A DNA stretch of 39,412 nt from Planctomycetaceae bacterium (GTDB lineage: Bacteria; Planctomycetota; Planctomycetia; Planctomycetales; Planctomycetaceae): positions 1-39,412 of the forward strand of contig JAEUII010000391.1 of assembly GCA_016795145.1 (NCBI GenBank). The letters are read 5' to 3'. Below are positions 1 through 8,130 of this stretch, one piece after another. The position numbers were made by a program, and so were the translations under genes. The notes under the pieces are model-generated. The model made no database searches. It saw nothing but the letters and a program-made list of their open reading frames with translations, and was not told the DNA's origin. Numbering within the stretch: position 1 is the stretch's first letter; each line of letters starts with the position of its first letter.

Positions 1-1
1 A

Positions 2-301
2 AATGCTCGCATGATGCTCGCTCGCGCGACCGCAGCGATTGTCCCGGAGGACCAGGCCGTCTTGTTCTACATGTATTCGCAGAACGTCAGGCAGTTGCGA
101 GATCACCTTCTGCAGAATGGCCTTGAAGATGCGGGCGATCCACCGGGGGAGGACAATGCCGACAAGTTTGCCGGCGCTGTGCGGTGCTCGGTCGTGTTTG
201 ATATCGTTCGACGCTTCTACATGCCGCAGGGTGAGCTGCGAATTCACGATCCGGATGGCTACTGCATTCTTGTTGGCGACACTGGTGATCACAACAGCTG
301 A
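2..301 (+). CDS. VOC (glyoxalase/bleomycin-resistance) family protein, 5' end cut off by the window
   Basis: The frame is open from the left edge, so the true start lies outside; ATGs at 11 and 14 are probably internal. The visible part looks like the second half of a vicinal-oxygen-chelate domain: a strand-helix stretch (AVLFYMYSQNVRQLRDHLL), then the typical closing strand GELRIHDPDGYCILVGD. In this family that strand supplies a metal- or substrate-binding acidic residue. VOC proteins include glyoxalases, dioxygenases and antibiotic-binding proteins, and nothing here identifies the substrate. It ends 39 bases before the histidine kinase start and may be co-transcribed with it. Confidence 0.72.
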   Translation, partial: NARMMLARATAAIVPEDQAVLFYMYSQNVRQLRDHLLQNGLEDAGDPPGEDNADKFAGAVRCSVVFDIVRRFYMPQGELRIHDPDGYCILVGDTGDHNS

Positions 302-340
302 TGAATGCATGGTTGCGTCGAACTGCCTGGGCCACATTCC

Positions 341-1753
341 ATGAGATCTTCGATTCGAAGACAGATCCTGATTCCGTTTGCGTTACTGATTGGGCTCACG
401 ATCGTGTTGCTTTCGATCAGCAATGCCTGGATTTCGGCCAGTCGAGCTGAGAAGCAGCTGACGGATGACCTGAACCAAGTGATGGAGACTCTCGAGTCGG
501 CTCGGTTTCCGATCACAGATCAGATCCTGATCCAGTTGCGAGGACTTTCCGGTGCGGAGTTTGTCGCCATCGATTCGAATGACCGGGTGAGTGCCTCAAC
601 CGTTCCAGCCGAGGTCGCGAAGCAACTACAAACGTTGATGACGCCAACCCCGGGTACCGGGCCATTCGGTCAGCTGACCCCATTGACGATTCAGGGGGAG
701 CGATGGCTGTGCGGCACCATCGAGATCATGCGGTCTCCTCAGTTGAAGAGCCTGTATGTTCTGGTTCGTGAAGCAGATCGAGCTGCCATTCGTCGGGAAG
801 CGATTGTCACCCCGTTCGTTGTTGGTGGTTTGACGCTGATCGGGGCCGCGGCTGTTTCCTGGCTGATTGCCGCCGGGTTTGAACGACGTCTTCGGTCGAT
901 TCAGCTTCGCGTCGCGGATCTCGCAGCGCTGCGTTTTGAGGAGATGCTGCCGATTGAACGCGACGACGAGCTTGGACATCTTGCCGGATCCATCAACCAG
1001 ATGGCTCAGGATCTTCAGCGAAAGACTCAGCAGATTCGGTCAACGGAACGCATGGCCGCGATGTCTCAGCTGGCGGCGGGCCTCGCTCACCAGTTGCGCA
1101 ACGCCATTATGGGGGCTCGTCTTGCGATCCAGCTGCATTCGCGTCGTTGCCAGCACGAAGATCGAGCCAGTCTGGATGTGGCGATCCGGCAGTTGACTCT
1201 GACAGAAAGCCACATTCGGGGACTCTTGAGACTCGCATCCGGCAGTTCGCAAAACGTTGTGTCCGGGCGAATGGACACGATACTGAATCACGTTCTGGAC
1301 CTGCTAAGCTTTCAATGTCAGCATCAGAATATTCGAATGACTTTGGAGAACAGAAATTCGGATCCGGAGTCGCTCGCAGTCGCGGATTCAGAGCACGTCC
1401 AGTTGGCGTTGCTCAGCCTGGCTCAGAACGCTGCCGACGCGTGTGGTCCGGGTGGCGAAGTGACGTTAAGGCTCTCCGATTCGCCGACCACGATTTTCGT
1501 TGATGTTCTTGACAACGGTCCAGGCATCCCCGAAGGACTCGAACAGAAGATCTTTGAACCGTTCTATACGGGCAAGGCCGAAGGCGTTGGCATCGGACTC
1601 GCGCTGGCAGCTCAGGCGGCTACGGGCGCGGAAGGTCACTTGACGGTTCATCGCGAAGACAACTGGACTCGGTTTCGCTTTGAAGTCAGGAAACAGGGAC
1701 AAAATTCTGCTACGCTTCCAGCTCAGCCAGTTCAGCCCCCACCCGCGACATGA
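341..1753 (+). CDS. Membrane-bound sensor histidine kinase (HAMP-HisKA-HATPase)
   Basis: About 470 aa. An N-terminal membrane helix (about residues 8-30) is followed by a periplasmic sensor stretch of about 115 residues, a second helix (about 152-177), a HAMP-like linker, then the kinase core. The H-box LAHQLRNAIMG gives phospho-acceptor His250. The N-box lies around AQNAADA. The ATP-binding G1 box is DNGPGIPEG (Asp391), followed by FEPFYTGK and GVGIGLALA. All catalytic motifs look intact. I chose the ATG at 341 because the hydrophobic segment begins right after it; an in-frame ATG at 305 would add 12 poorly fitting residues. No response regulator lies downstream in the window, so the partner is upstream of the edge or elsewhere. 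The sulfatase starts 58 bases downstream. The signal sensed is unknown. Confidence 0.9.
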   Translation: MRSSIRRQILIPFALLIGLTIVLLSISNAWISASRAEKQLTDDLNQVMETLESARFPITDQILIQLRGLSGAEFVAIDSNDRVSASTVPAEVAKQLQTLMTPTPGTGPFGQLTPLTIQGERWLCGTIEIMRSPQLKSLYVLVREADRAAIRREAIVTPFVVGGLTLIGAAAVSWLIAAGFERRLRSIQLRVADLAALRFEEMLPIERDDELGHLAGSINQMAQDLQRKTQQIRSTERMAAMSQLAAGLAHQLRNAIMGARLAIQLHSRRCQHEDRASLDVAIRQLTLTESHIRGLLRLASGSSQNVVSGRMDTILNHVLDLLSFQCQHQNIRMTLENRNSDPESLAVADSEHVQLALLSLAQNAADACGPGGEVTLRLSDSPTTIFVDVLDNGPGIPEGLEQKIFEPFYTGKAEGVGIGLALAAQAATGAEGHLTVHREDNWTRFRFEVRKQGQNSATLPAQPVQPPPAT

Positions 1754-1811
1754 AAACTTGAGTCTTCCTTACCACGCTTTGCCCGGACTTCGGGCAAGGA
1801 GCTTCCTGCAA

Positions 1812-3212
1812 ATGCGACCGAATTCCCTCGTGTGTTCAATAGTACTGTTCATCACATTCGCGTTGATGGTCTCTGGTAGTTCGTGCCATGCGCAGAGTTC
1901 AGAGACTCGCCCGAACATTGTGTTGATTCTGTCAGACGATCAGGCGTGGACTGATTACCAGTTTATGGGCCACGAGTGCATTCAGACTCCGCATCTCGAT
2001 CGGCTGGCAGCTCGAAGTGCCGTCTTTCGTCGAGGCTACACGCCGACGCCGCTGTGTCGACCTTCGCTGATGACAATCATTACCGGTTTGTATGCTCATC
2101 AGCACGGCGTCACTGGGAATGACCCAAAGCCGAATAAGTCGCTCACGGAGGCTCAGTACAGCCAGCAGAAGCTGGATCTGATCAGCAAGGTAGATTCCCT
2201 GTCGACGATCCCCAAAGAGCTGTCATCGCTCGGGTATATCTCGATGCAGTCGGGAAAATGGTGGGAAGGCAACTTCCGACGGGGCGGCTTCACGCATGGG
2301 ATGACGCGAGGATTTCCGGAGCAGGGTGGCCGACATGGTGATGACGGCCTGACGATCGGCCGACAGGGTATGAAGCCAGTGATCGACTTTATCAACACAG
2401 CAACGTCTGAAAAGAAGCCGTTCTTTCTTTGGTATGCACCGATGCTGCCACACACTCCGCACAATCCGCCGGAGAGACTGCTGGCAAAGTACCAGAAAGA
2501 AGGTCGAGCTCCGGAGCTTGCGAAGTACTATGCGATGTGTGAATGGTTTGATGAATCGTGCGGCCAGATTCTGACTCACCTGGATCAAACCGGAATCGCT
2601 GACGATACAATCGTGATGTATGTCACGGATAACGGATGGATTCAGTCGACGCCGGACATGAAACTGCCCGCTGCATTCAATCACGGCTTTGCACCTCGAT
2701 CGAAGCAAACTGTGTATGAGGGCGGGATTCGAACGCCGATCATGGTTTCCTGGCCTGGGAAGATTGTGCCAGGAGATCGATCGATCCTGGCCACCACGCT
2801 CGATGTCTATCCGACATTGCTCAGTGCCGTAGGAGTCAACGTTGCGAAAGCTCTGCCCGGCCGCAATCTGCTGCCATGGATCACGGCGAACGCGGGCTCT
2901 GGTGATCGCGATCAGCTGTTTGGTGAGAGCTTTGCGCATGACATCGAAGATCTGAACCGGCCTGAAGCATCGCTGCAGTATCGTTGGACAATTCAAAACA
3001 AATGGAAGCTGATCGTCTCGTATGACGCTCCCGAGGATCGTTATGCATTTGTTCACAAGGTCAACGAGAAGGCACCGCAGTTGTTTGATTTGACGGCCGA
3101 TCCATTCGAGAAAACGAACCTTGCGTTGCAGAATCCGGAACTGGTGAAGTCACTCGAGGCGGACCTGCAGAAGGAATGGACTGTTTCCAAAAGGCCCATC
3201 GGGTTTCCGTAA
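1812..3212 (+). CDS. Secreted sulfatase (formylglycine-dependent arylsulfatase family)
   Basis: About 466 aa with a signal peptide (about residues 1-27, ending CHA|Q). The mature part opens with RPNIVLILSDDQAWTD, whose Asp pair (42-43) binds the catalytic Ca2+. It continues with the GYTPTPLCRPSLMTIITG segment, where Cys82 is the residue that formylglycine-generating enzyme converts. The position usually held by Arg in C-x-P-S-R is Leu here (C-R-P-S-L). Further family marks are GKWWEG, MLPHTPHNPP and YVTDNGW. The start was placed at 1812 because of the signal peptide and an AAGGAG ribosome site 10 bases before it; the frame stays open upstream into the kinase gene. Such enzymes remove sulfate esters from polysaccharides outside the cytoplasm. 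The exact substrate cannot be read from sequence. Confidence 0.93.
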   Translation: MRPNSLVCSIVLFITFALMVSGSSCHAQSSETRPNIVLILSDDQAWTDYQFMGHECIQTPHLDRLAARSAVFRRGYTPTPLCRPSLMTIITGLYAHQHGVTGNDPKPNKSLTEAQYSQQKLDLISKVDSLSTIPKELSSLGYISMQSGKWWEGNFRRGGFTHGMTRGFPEQGGRHGDDGLTIGRQGMKPVIDFINTATSEKKPFFLWYAPMLPHTPHNPPERLLAKYQKEGRAPELAKYYAMCEWFDESCGQILTHLDQTGIADDTIVMYVTDNGWIQSTPDMKLPAAFNHGFAPRSKQTVYEGGIRTPIMVSWPGKIVPGDRSILATTLDVYPTLLSAVGVNVAKALPGRNLLPWITANAGSGDRDQLFGESFAHDIEDLNRPEASLQYRWTIQNKWKLIVSYDAPEDRYAFVHKVNEKAPQLFDLTADPFEKTNLALQNPELVKSLEADLQKEWTVSKRPIGFP

Positions 3213-3321
3213 GCAATGGCATTCAGTACATTTCGCAGGCGGCGAGTATCAGACTGATTCTTCGCCGCGGATTGTCGAATCGAACGAGTCAAAACTTGCA
3301 CTGAAGCTAGTGGATTGTCCC

Positions 3322-3612
3322 ATGGAAATTTCTGAAGTTCGCAAAGTTGCAAACCTCGCGAGGCTTTCACTCACGGATCAGGAACTTGAATCATCGCGAC
3401 AGCAGCTCGGTGCGATTCTGGATTACGTTCGACTTCTGGATGAGGTCAATCTGGACGGTGTTGCACCAATGCCACATCCGGTGCCGATGAATAACGTCTT
3501 CCGCGAAGACGTACGGCAGGAGTCTCTTTCGCGGGAAGATTCGCTCGCAAATGCGTGCAAAACTGATGGGCAGTTCTTCCTGGTGCCTCGAATTCTCGAG
3601 GAAAAAGGCTGA
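3322..3612 (+). CDS. gatC: Asp-tRNA(Asn)/Glu-tRNA(Gln) amidotransferase subunit C
   Basis: A 96-aa cytoplasmic protein. It begins MEISEVRKVANLARLSLT, carries the helix QQLGAILDYVRLLDEVNLDGV and the extended PMPHPVPMNNVFREDV segment, and ends FFLVPRILEEKG. This is the full length and normal signature of GatC. GatC stabilises the GatA-GatB complex that amidates misacylated Glu-tRNA(Gln) or Asp-tRNA(Asn). ATG 3322 matches the family N-terminus; the upstream in-frame ATG at 3310 would add four residues. gatA and gatB are not in the window. There is no obvious ribosome site ahead of the start. Confidence 0.95.
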   Translation: MEISEVRKVANLARLSLTDQELESSRQQLGAILDYVRLLDEVNLDGVAPMPHPVPMNNVFREDVRQESLSREDSLANACKTDGQFFLVPRILEEKG

Positions 3613-3854
3613 GTTTCGAGTGTTCCGACCTTGCCGACGATTCCTGAGATTCCAGGAGGCGTCCGAGGTTTTTGGATCACACCCCTGTGACTTAGCGCGT
3701 TTTGACTGATAGAATTCGTGCAGAAAAATGAGGTCAGTACAAGTCACCAGCTTGCTGCAGACCATATCTCAAGGTGAATGACAGGACTGCCAAAAATGTT
3801 GCGCAGGCTTTGGCATTCACAAATCCGCAGTATCCCTGTTATGTGGAAGTTCCC

Positions 3855-4067
3855 ATGAACCACATTCTTCAGAATCTGATTTCCCGGCCGTTGCTCGCAT
3901 GGGCTCCAGGCTGGGTTGAACTTGTGATTGTTCTTTTCATCGCAATGGTACTCTTCGGGAATCGCCTTCCCGGAACCATGCGATCTCTTGGCCAGAGCCT
4001 GGTTCAGTTTAAGAAGGGCATGCGAGAAGGCGACGAAGAAGGTTCAGGAGCTGACAAGCTTCAGTAA
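3855..4067 (+). CDS. tatA: Sec-independent translocase protein TatA/E family (first copy)
   Basis: About 70 aa. One membrane helix (WVELVIVLFIAMVLFGNRLPG, roughly residues 16-36) ends in the FGxxxLP hinge, followed by an amphipathic helix (MRSLGQSLVQFKKGMREG) and a short acidic tail. This is the minimal TatA plan. TatA subunits form the pore that moves folded proteins with twin-arginine signals. I chose the ATG at 3855, giving normal TatA spacing to the helix; an upstream GTG at 3774 in the same frame would add 27 unlikely residues. A second TatA-like gene follows 75 bases downstream. The DUF1501 protein at 13807-15249 is a plausible client. Confidence 0.9.
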   Translation: MNHILQNLISRPLLAWAPGWVELVIVLFIAMVLFGNRLPGTMRSLGQSLVQFKKGMREGDEEGSGADKLQ

Positions 4068-4142
4068 CATCGGTTCGATCTTTTCGCTTTTGTGGTTCCG
4101 GCTGGCGTGGGCTGGCCGGAACGAATGCCGATAAGGTGACGT

Positions 4143-4445
4143 ATGGGATTCCTTCCAGGTGTTGGTACCACGGAGATGCTCATTGTGGGCATCATCGCGC
4201 TGCTGCTGTTTGGTCGCAATCTTCCTAACGTTGCCAAGAACCTTGGAAAGAGTTTTGGCGAGTTCAAGAAGGGCATGTCCGGCTTTCAGGAAGAGTTTCG
4301 CAACGTGACTCGAGATGCTGAAGATTCGGTCCGCTACACCCCCTCGGAGACGAAGCCTGCAACTCCGGAAGAACGGCCAAAGATCAAGGCCTCGGATGCA
4401 TCAGCCGACGATGATTTTTCAGCCCCTCGGTTTGATCTCGAATAA
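4143..4445 (+). CDS. tatA: Sec-independent translocase protein TatA/B family (second copy)
   Basis: 100 aa. The N-terminus MGFLPGVGTTEMLIVGIIALLLFGRNLPNV has the membrane helix and FGxxxLP hinge. An amphipathic helix (VAKNLGKSFGEFKKGMSGFQEEF) and a charged, Pro-rich tail of about 40 residues follow. The tail is longer than in the first copy, so it may act as a TatB; the sequence alone does not decide between TatA and TatB. The ribosome site AAGGTG lies just before ATG 4143. Tandem Tat subunits next to each other fit division of labour in one translocase. tatC is not in the window. Confidence 0.9.
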   Translation: MGFLPGVGTTEMLIVGIIALLLFGRNLPNVAKNLGKSFGEFKKGMSGFQEEFRNVTRDAEDSVRYTPSETKPATPEERPKIKASDASADDDFSAPRFDLE

Positions 4446-4474
4446 CAGCCGCTCGAATGAGGTCGTGAGCCCCG

Positions 4475-4933
4475 ATGAAGACATCCGGCCCACCTCCAGG
4501 GAATGCTGATTCATCGGTTGCCGCAACGCCTCAGGCAACTGCCAATCCTTACGCTTCGATCGCGGACAGTGAATCTCGATCACCCGGTGGTCGTTATCTG
4601 CTTGTGCGACTCGCCTTTGCCTTCGTTGTGTTTGTCGCGTCCCTCGTGATCGCTCAGTCTTTGCTGTTCGGATGTGCGATTGCCGTCGCCGGGTACCTTA
4701 TACCGGGACCGTTTCAATTCTCCGATGTGATGGCAAGCCCTGTTGGTTGGTGGGTGAAAGTGGGGTCGTGCATCACAATCCCAGTTTGTCTTATCCTCGC
4801 CTGCTTCAGCTACGGCCGAATCGCGAAGACTCAGCGAGCTCTCCTCGATACGGTGTCGAAACGCAGAGACCTGCATCGACAGTTGCAGGAACTAAGAGCC
4901 GATTTTGGATCCATGAAACAGAAGACCGAGTGA
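4475..4933 (+). CDS. Small two-helix membrane protein, function unknown
   Basis: 152 aa, not recognised as a known family. A polar, Pro/Ser/Ala-rich N-terminus (about 1-38) precedes a long hydrophobic stretch (about 41-76: YLLVRLAFAFVVFVASLVIA and beyond). A second helix lies around 91-112 (VKVGSCITIPVCLILACFSYG). The C-terminal 38 residues are charged and look like a short coiled coil (TQRALLDTVSKRRDLHRQLQELR). Its position, 29 bases after tatA copy 2 and 31 before the dehydratase, with no other good frame, supports a real gene in a tat-dehydratase transcription unit. Whether it works with Tat is unknown. Confidence 0.65.
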   Translation: MKTSGPPPGNADSSVAATPQATANPYASIADSESRSPGGRYLLVRLAFAFVVFVASLVIAQSLLFGCAIAVAGYLIPGPFQFSDVMASPVGWWVKVGSCITIPVCLILACFSYGRIAKTQRALLDTVSKRRDLHRQLQELRADFGSMKQKTE

Positions 4934-4964
4934 ACCCACCGCCGCGTTTGAGAGGAAAATCTTC

Positions 4965-5924
4965 GTGTCGTTCGGAACCAGTGAGTTTTGCATCAGCGTT
5001 CAACATGTGATCGATGCACGACAGCGAATCGAGAAGTACGTGCGTCGGACGCCCGTGCTGGAGACCTGCGGAGTCGCTGCCGATGGGACAAGTTTGCTTT
5101 TGAAGTGTGAGAACCTGCAACAGGGGGCCGCCTTCAAGGCTCGCGGTGCAACAAATGCTGTGATGAGTCTTTCTGAGAGCGATGCATTGGCAGGAGTGGT
5201 GACTCATTCGTCCGGAAATCACGCCGCCGCGCTGGCACGGGCAGCAGTTGCGCGGGGTATCCAGGCACATATCGTGATGCCGTCGAATTCGGCACGAGTG
5301 AAATTGCAGGCGGTTCGGTCGCTTGGTGTCGAACCGATTCTCTGCGAGCCCACATCGGCAGCTCGCGAAGCAACAGCCGCTGACGTTCAGCGACGGACCG
5401 GCGCCACTCTGGTACACCCGTTCAACGACCCCGCAGTGATTGCGGGACAGGGGACTGCGGTCCTGGAAATTCTGGAACAGGTTCCTGATGTCCAGGCCAT
5501 CATTGTGCCAGTTGGAGGCGGAGGACTGCTGGCGGGCAGTTTGATCGCCGCAAAGAGCCTTCGACCCGACCTCCGTGTGTTCGGAGCAGAACCGCAGTGG
5601 GCCGATGACGCCTGGCGGAGTATGCAGTCCGGGAAGATTGAACCAGCCATGCGGACCGATTCCATCGCGGATGGACTTCGAACGCCGCTTGGCACGCTGA
5701 CGTTTCCGATCATCCGGTCACTGGTCGATGACATCCTGACCGTCTGTGAAGATTCGATTCGTCGCGCCACAAAGCAGCTTGCCCATCAGATTCGAATCAT
5801 CGCCGAACCTTCCGGAGCCGTCACCGTTGCAGCCGTTCAGGATCACGCCGATCGCTTCCGAGGTCTGAAGACGGTCGCTCTGATTTCCGGCGGGAACCTG
5901 GATGACTTTTCGTTGTTGTCCTGA
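4965..5924 (+). CDS. PLP-dependent serine/threonine dehydratase (serine racemase-like)
   Basis: 319 aa, fold-type II PLP enzyme. The PLP lysine is Lys58 in GAAFKARGA. The substrate loop is SSGNHA (82-87), the phosphate-binding glycine loop is VGGGGLLAG (about 183-191), and the closing motif SGGNLDD is near the C-terminus. It lacks the regulatory ACT-like domain of biosynthetic IlvA, so it is the short catabolic threonine deaminase / serine racemase / hydroxyaspartate lyase type. Such enzymes deaminate L-serine or L-threonine to 2-oxo acids, or racemise serine. The GTG start at 4965 is supported by an AGAGGAAA ribosome site. The tandem hairpin array begins four bases after the stop codon. Confidence 0.92.
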   Translation: MSFGTSEFCISVQHVIDARQRIEKYVRRTPVLETCGVAADGTSLLLKCENLQQGAAFKARGATNAVMSLSESDALAGVVTHSSGNHAAALARAAVARGIQAHIVMPSNSARVKLQAVRSLGVEPILCEPTSAAREATAADVQRRTGATLVHPFNDPAVIAGQGTAVLEILEQVPDVQAIIVPVGGGGLLAGSLIAAKSLRPDLRVFGAEPQWADDAWRSMQSGKIEPAMRTDSIADGLRTPLGTLTFPIIRSLVDDILTVCEDSIRRATKQLAHQIRIIAEPSGAVTVAAVQDHADRFRGLKTVALISGGNLDDFSLLS

Positions 5925-5927
5925 AGT

Positions 5928-6538
5928 GTAGAACGGCTGTCCTCAGCCGTTTGCGATTCAGCCAGTCGGATCGGGTAGCAAAGGCGAAGCCTGTGACGCG
6001 CAGCGGTCGGAAGCCGGTGTGAACGCATGGTGGTTCCGGTGTATGTGGCAATGGCAATATCGCGTGCACTCTTTTGCTTCCGGCGCCTTCGGCACACGCA
6101 CTTCGTGCGTGCTACCCATGGTAGAACGGCTGTCCTTAGCCGTTTGCGATTCAGCAAGTCGGATCGGGTAGCCCAGGCGAAGCCTGTGTCGCGCAGCGGC
6201 CGGAAGCCGGTGTGAACGCATGATGGTTCCGATGCATGCGGCATTGGCAATATTGGGTGCACTCTTTTGCTTCCGGCGCCTTCGGCACACGCACTTCGTG
6301 CGTGCTACCCATGGTAGAACGGCTGTCCTCAGCCGTTTGCGATTCAGTAAGTCGGATCGGGTAGCACAGGCGAAGCCTGTGACGCGCAGCGGTCGGAAGC
6401 CGAAGTGAACGCATGGTGGTCCAGTGCATGCGGCATTGGCAATATCGGGTGCACTCTTTTGCTTCTGGCGCCTTCGGCACACGCACTTCGTGCGTGCTAC
6501 CCATGGTGGAACGGCTGTCCTCAGCCGTTTGCGATTCA
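5928..6538. repeat. Tandem array of a 193-bp hairpin-rich unit (three full copies plus a partial)
   Basis: Units begin at 5928, 6121 and 6314 (spacings 193, 193, then 192), and a partial fourth runs from 6506 to about 6538. Copies 1 and 2 differ at roughly 14 of 193 positions. The last 50 or so bases of each unit are almost unchanged. Each unit holds a series of small inverted repeats with 3-4-base loops: ACGGCTG-tcct-CAGCCGT, CAGGC-gaa-GCCTG, GCC-ttc-GGC and CACGCAC-ttc-GTGCGTG. The unit length is not a multiple of three, and reading frames through it encode Arg/Lys/Cys-rich strings typical of spurious calls. It lies between the dehydratase and ftsW. No function can be assigned. Confidence 0.93.
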
Positions 6539-6550
6539 TCACTTGAGGGC

Positions 6551-6571
6551 GAGCGATTGAGACAATCGCTC
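6551..6571. repeat. Perfect 9-bp hairpin ending the tandem array
   Basis: GAGCGATTG, loop AGA, CAATCGCTC. It has the same style (short arms, three-base loop) as the hairpins in the adjacent 193-bp units but a different arm sequence. It is not followed by a T-run, so it is not a classic terminator. The following 240 bases (6572-6811) hold nothing I can assign. Confidence 0.6.
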
Positions 6572-6811
6572 TACGCTACCCAGCCTACAACCGGTACATC
6601 GCTTTCAACTGACAACTTCGTCACAGATTCGAATGGCGGAATCCGCGGCTGGATCAACCAGCTTTCCGAAGGGTGCCGAAACTACTTCGGGAGTGATGCG
6701 AAAAAGAAAATGGGACATCCGTGTCCAGCCGGTCGATGCCGGTTCGCTCCGTCGAGGCGGGAAGGTAATCAGACACCGCATCGATACGCAAACGACTGAA
6801 GCCGATTTGTC

Positions 6812-7987
6812 ATGAATGTCGCGACGAAATTTCGTTTGTCGGAATTCCAGATTGCCGAACGAGACAATCTTGGTCGCTTGCTTGCTGTGCTGGTCGGCGT
6901 GCTGCTGTGTGTTGGAATCCAGATGGTGCACAGTGCGAGCTTGACGTCTCGCCCGAGTGAACAGGAAACCGTATTCCTCGGTCGCCACTTGTTGTACCTC
7001 GCATTTTCGCTTCTCGTTGCGTGGAGGCTCTCACGCTGCCGCGCTGAGACCTTGATGAACATCAGCGGAGTCGCCTGGTGGGGACTTGTGATCCTGCTGG
7101 TCGCTGTGTTGATTCCCGGAGTGGGCAGTCGCATCAATGGAGCACAGCGCTGGCTTCGAATGGCAGGACTGTCTCTTCAGCCATCGGAATTGGGACGCAT
7201 CATCCTTCCACTTGTGGCAGCGAGAAATCTCTGCCAGAGCAATGAGCAGGGACTTCGCCTTTCATCAGTGCCTGGAACACTTGCGCCGCTGCTGGTGGTG
7301 TTGCCGCTGGTGATTCTGGAACCTGACCTTGGAGCGACCGTCTTCCTGACTCTGGGCTTTGTGCTGACGTTGTTTCTTGGTGGCTGGCCACTTCGCTACT
7401 TCATTTCCTGCGGGCTCCTGCTGATCCCGGCTGCCGCGTCCGTTCTTGTCCTGCGGCCTTACCAGTTGCAGCGAATCACAGGGTTCATGGAGGCATGGAA
7501 AGATCTGAGCTCCGCTCCGTGGCAGATTCGCCAGTCTCTGCTGTCATTGGGAGCTGGTGGACTTGAAGGAAGCGGTGTCGGCGGGGGATGGCAGAAGCTG
7601 AGCTATCTGCCGGAGGCCAATACCGACTTCGTCTTTGCGGTGATCGGGGAAGAGCTGGGATTGATCGGAACGCTGACGGTCTGTTTTCTCTGGTGCGCGG
7701 TTTTGTTCACAGGGCAGTCCGTACTTCGCTATCAGCCTCGCAATTCCTTTGCGTGGATTTTCGGAACGACACTGCTGATCCAGTTGGTTCTTCAGGCCAT
7801 GGCCAACATTGCCGTCGTCACGGCGCTGGTGCCGCCAAAGGGTGTTCCGCATCCCTTCATCAGCTATGGAGGGACGAATCTGTTTGTCAGCATTTGTGCC
7901 GTGGGGTTGATACTGGGGATGTCGCGCGAAACTGGTGAGATGCACGACAATCCTGTATCGCCTGAATGCCCTCCTGCGAGGGGATGA
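6812..7987 (+). CDS. SEDS-family peptidoglycan polymerase, FtsW/RodA
   Basis: 391 aa, about ten membrane helices. Family marks in order: INGAQRWLRMAGLSLQPSELGR (about 109-130), EPDLGATVF, then LPEANTDFVFAVIGEELGLIG, and PPKGVPHPFISYGGTNLF near the end. SEDS proteins polymerise lipid II glycan strands together with a class B PBP; FtsW acts in division and RodA in elongation. The PHPFISYGGTN form and overall likeness favour FtsW, but the split from RodA is uncertain without a tree. No other division or wall gene is adjacent. ATG 6812 has no strong ribosome site. It faces xseB, with 143 bases between. Confidence 0.92.
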   Translation: MNVATKFRLSEFQIAERDNLGRLLAVLVGVLLCVGIQMVHSASLTSRPSEQETVFLGRHLLYLAFSLLVAWRLSRCRAETLMNISGVAWWGLVILLVAVLIPGVGSRINGAQRWLRMAGLSLQPSELGRIILPLVAARNLCQSNEQGLRLSSVPGTLAPLLVVLPLVILEPDLGATVFLTLGFVLTLFLGGWPLRYFISCGLLLIPAAASVLVLRPYQLQRITGFMEAWKDLSSAPWQIRQSLLSLGAGGLEGSGVGGGWQKLSYLPEANTDFVFAVIGEELGLIGTLTVCFLWCAVLFTGQSVLRYQPRNSFAWIFGTTLLIQLVLQAMANIAVVTALVPPKGVPHPFISYGGTNLFVSICAVGLILGMSRETGEMHDNPVSPECPPARG

Positions 7988-8130
7988 CGAACTGGCAAGG
8001 TTTTCGGGGATGCCTGACGGGCAACGCTGTGCAGGATTCGTCGCGGAACGGCTTAAGCGATTCGGTGACTTCATGACGCAGACTTACCGGACGGCTCGCG
8101 CCCTGCCGCTATGAACGCATTGAGTGCCCG

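Noticed and set aside
2223..3056. A 277-codon minus-strand frame across the sulfatase
   Set aside because: Shadow of the sulfatase gene; no family likeness and no promoter or ribosome site.
3702..3730. TTGACT with a 17-base spacer and AAAATG as a promoter for tatA
   Set aside because: The -10 hexamer matches only half of the consensus and lies about 125 bases from the start; planctomycete promoters are not well enough defined to call it.
5928..6538. The tandem array as a CRISPR
   Set aside because: The units are 193 bp, contiguous, with no unique spacers and no cas genes.
5958..6542. Long antisense frames through the repeat array encoding Arg/Lys/Cys-rich 'proteins'
   Set aside because: They are translations of the 193-bp repeat, change frame between units, and have no ribosome site or domain.
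6633..6815. A 60-codon frame ending with an ATGA overlap at the ftsW start
   Set aside because: The overlap is tempting, but the sequence has no recognisable family, odd composition and no ribosome site; chance is more likely.
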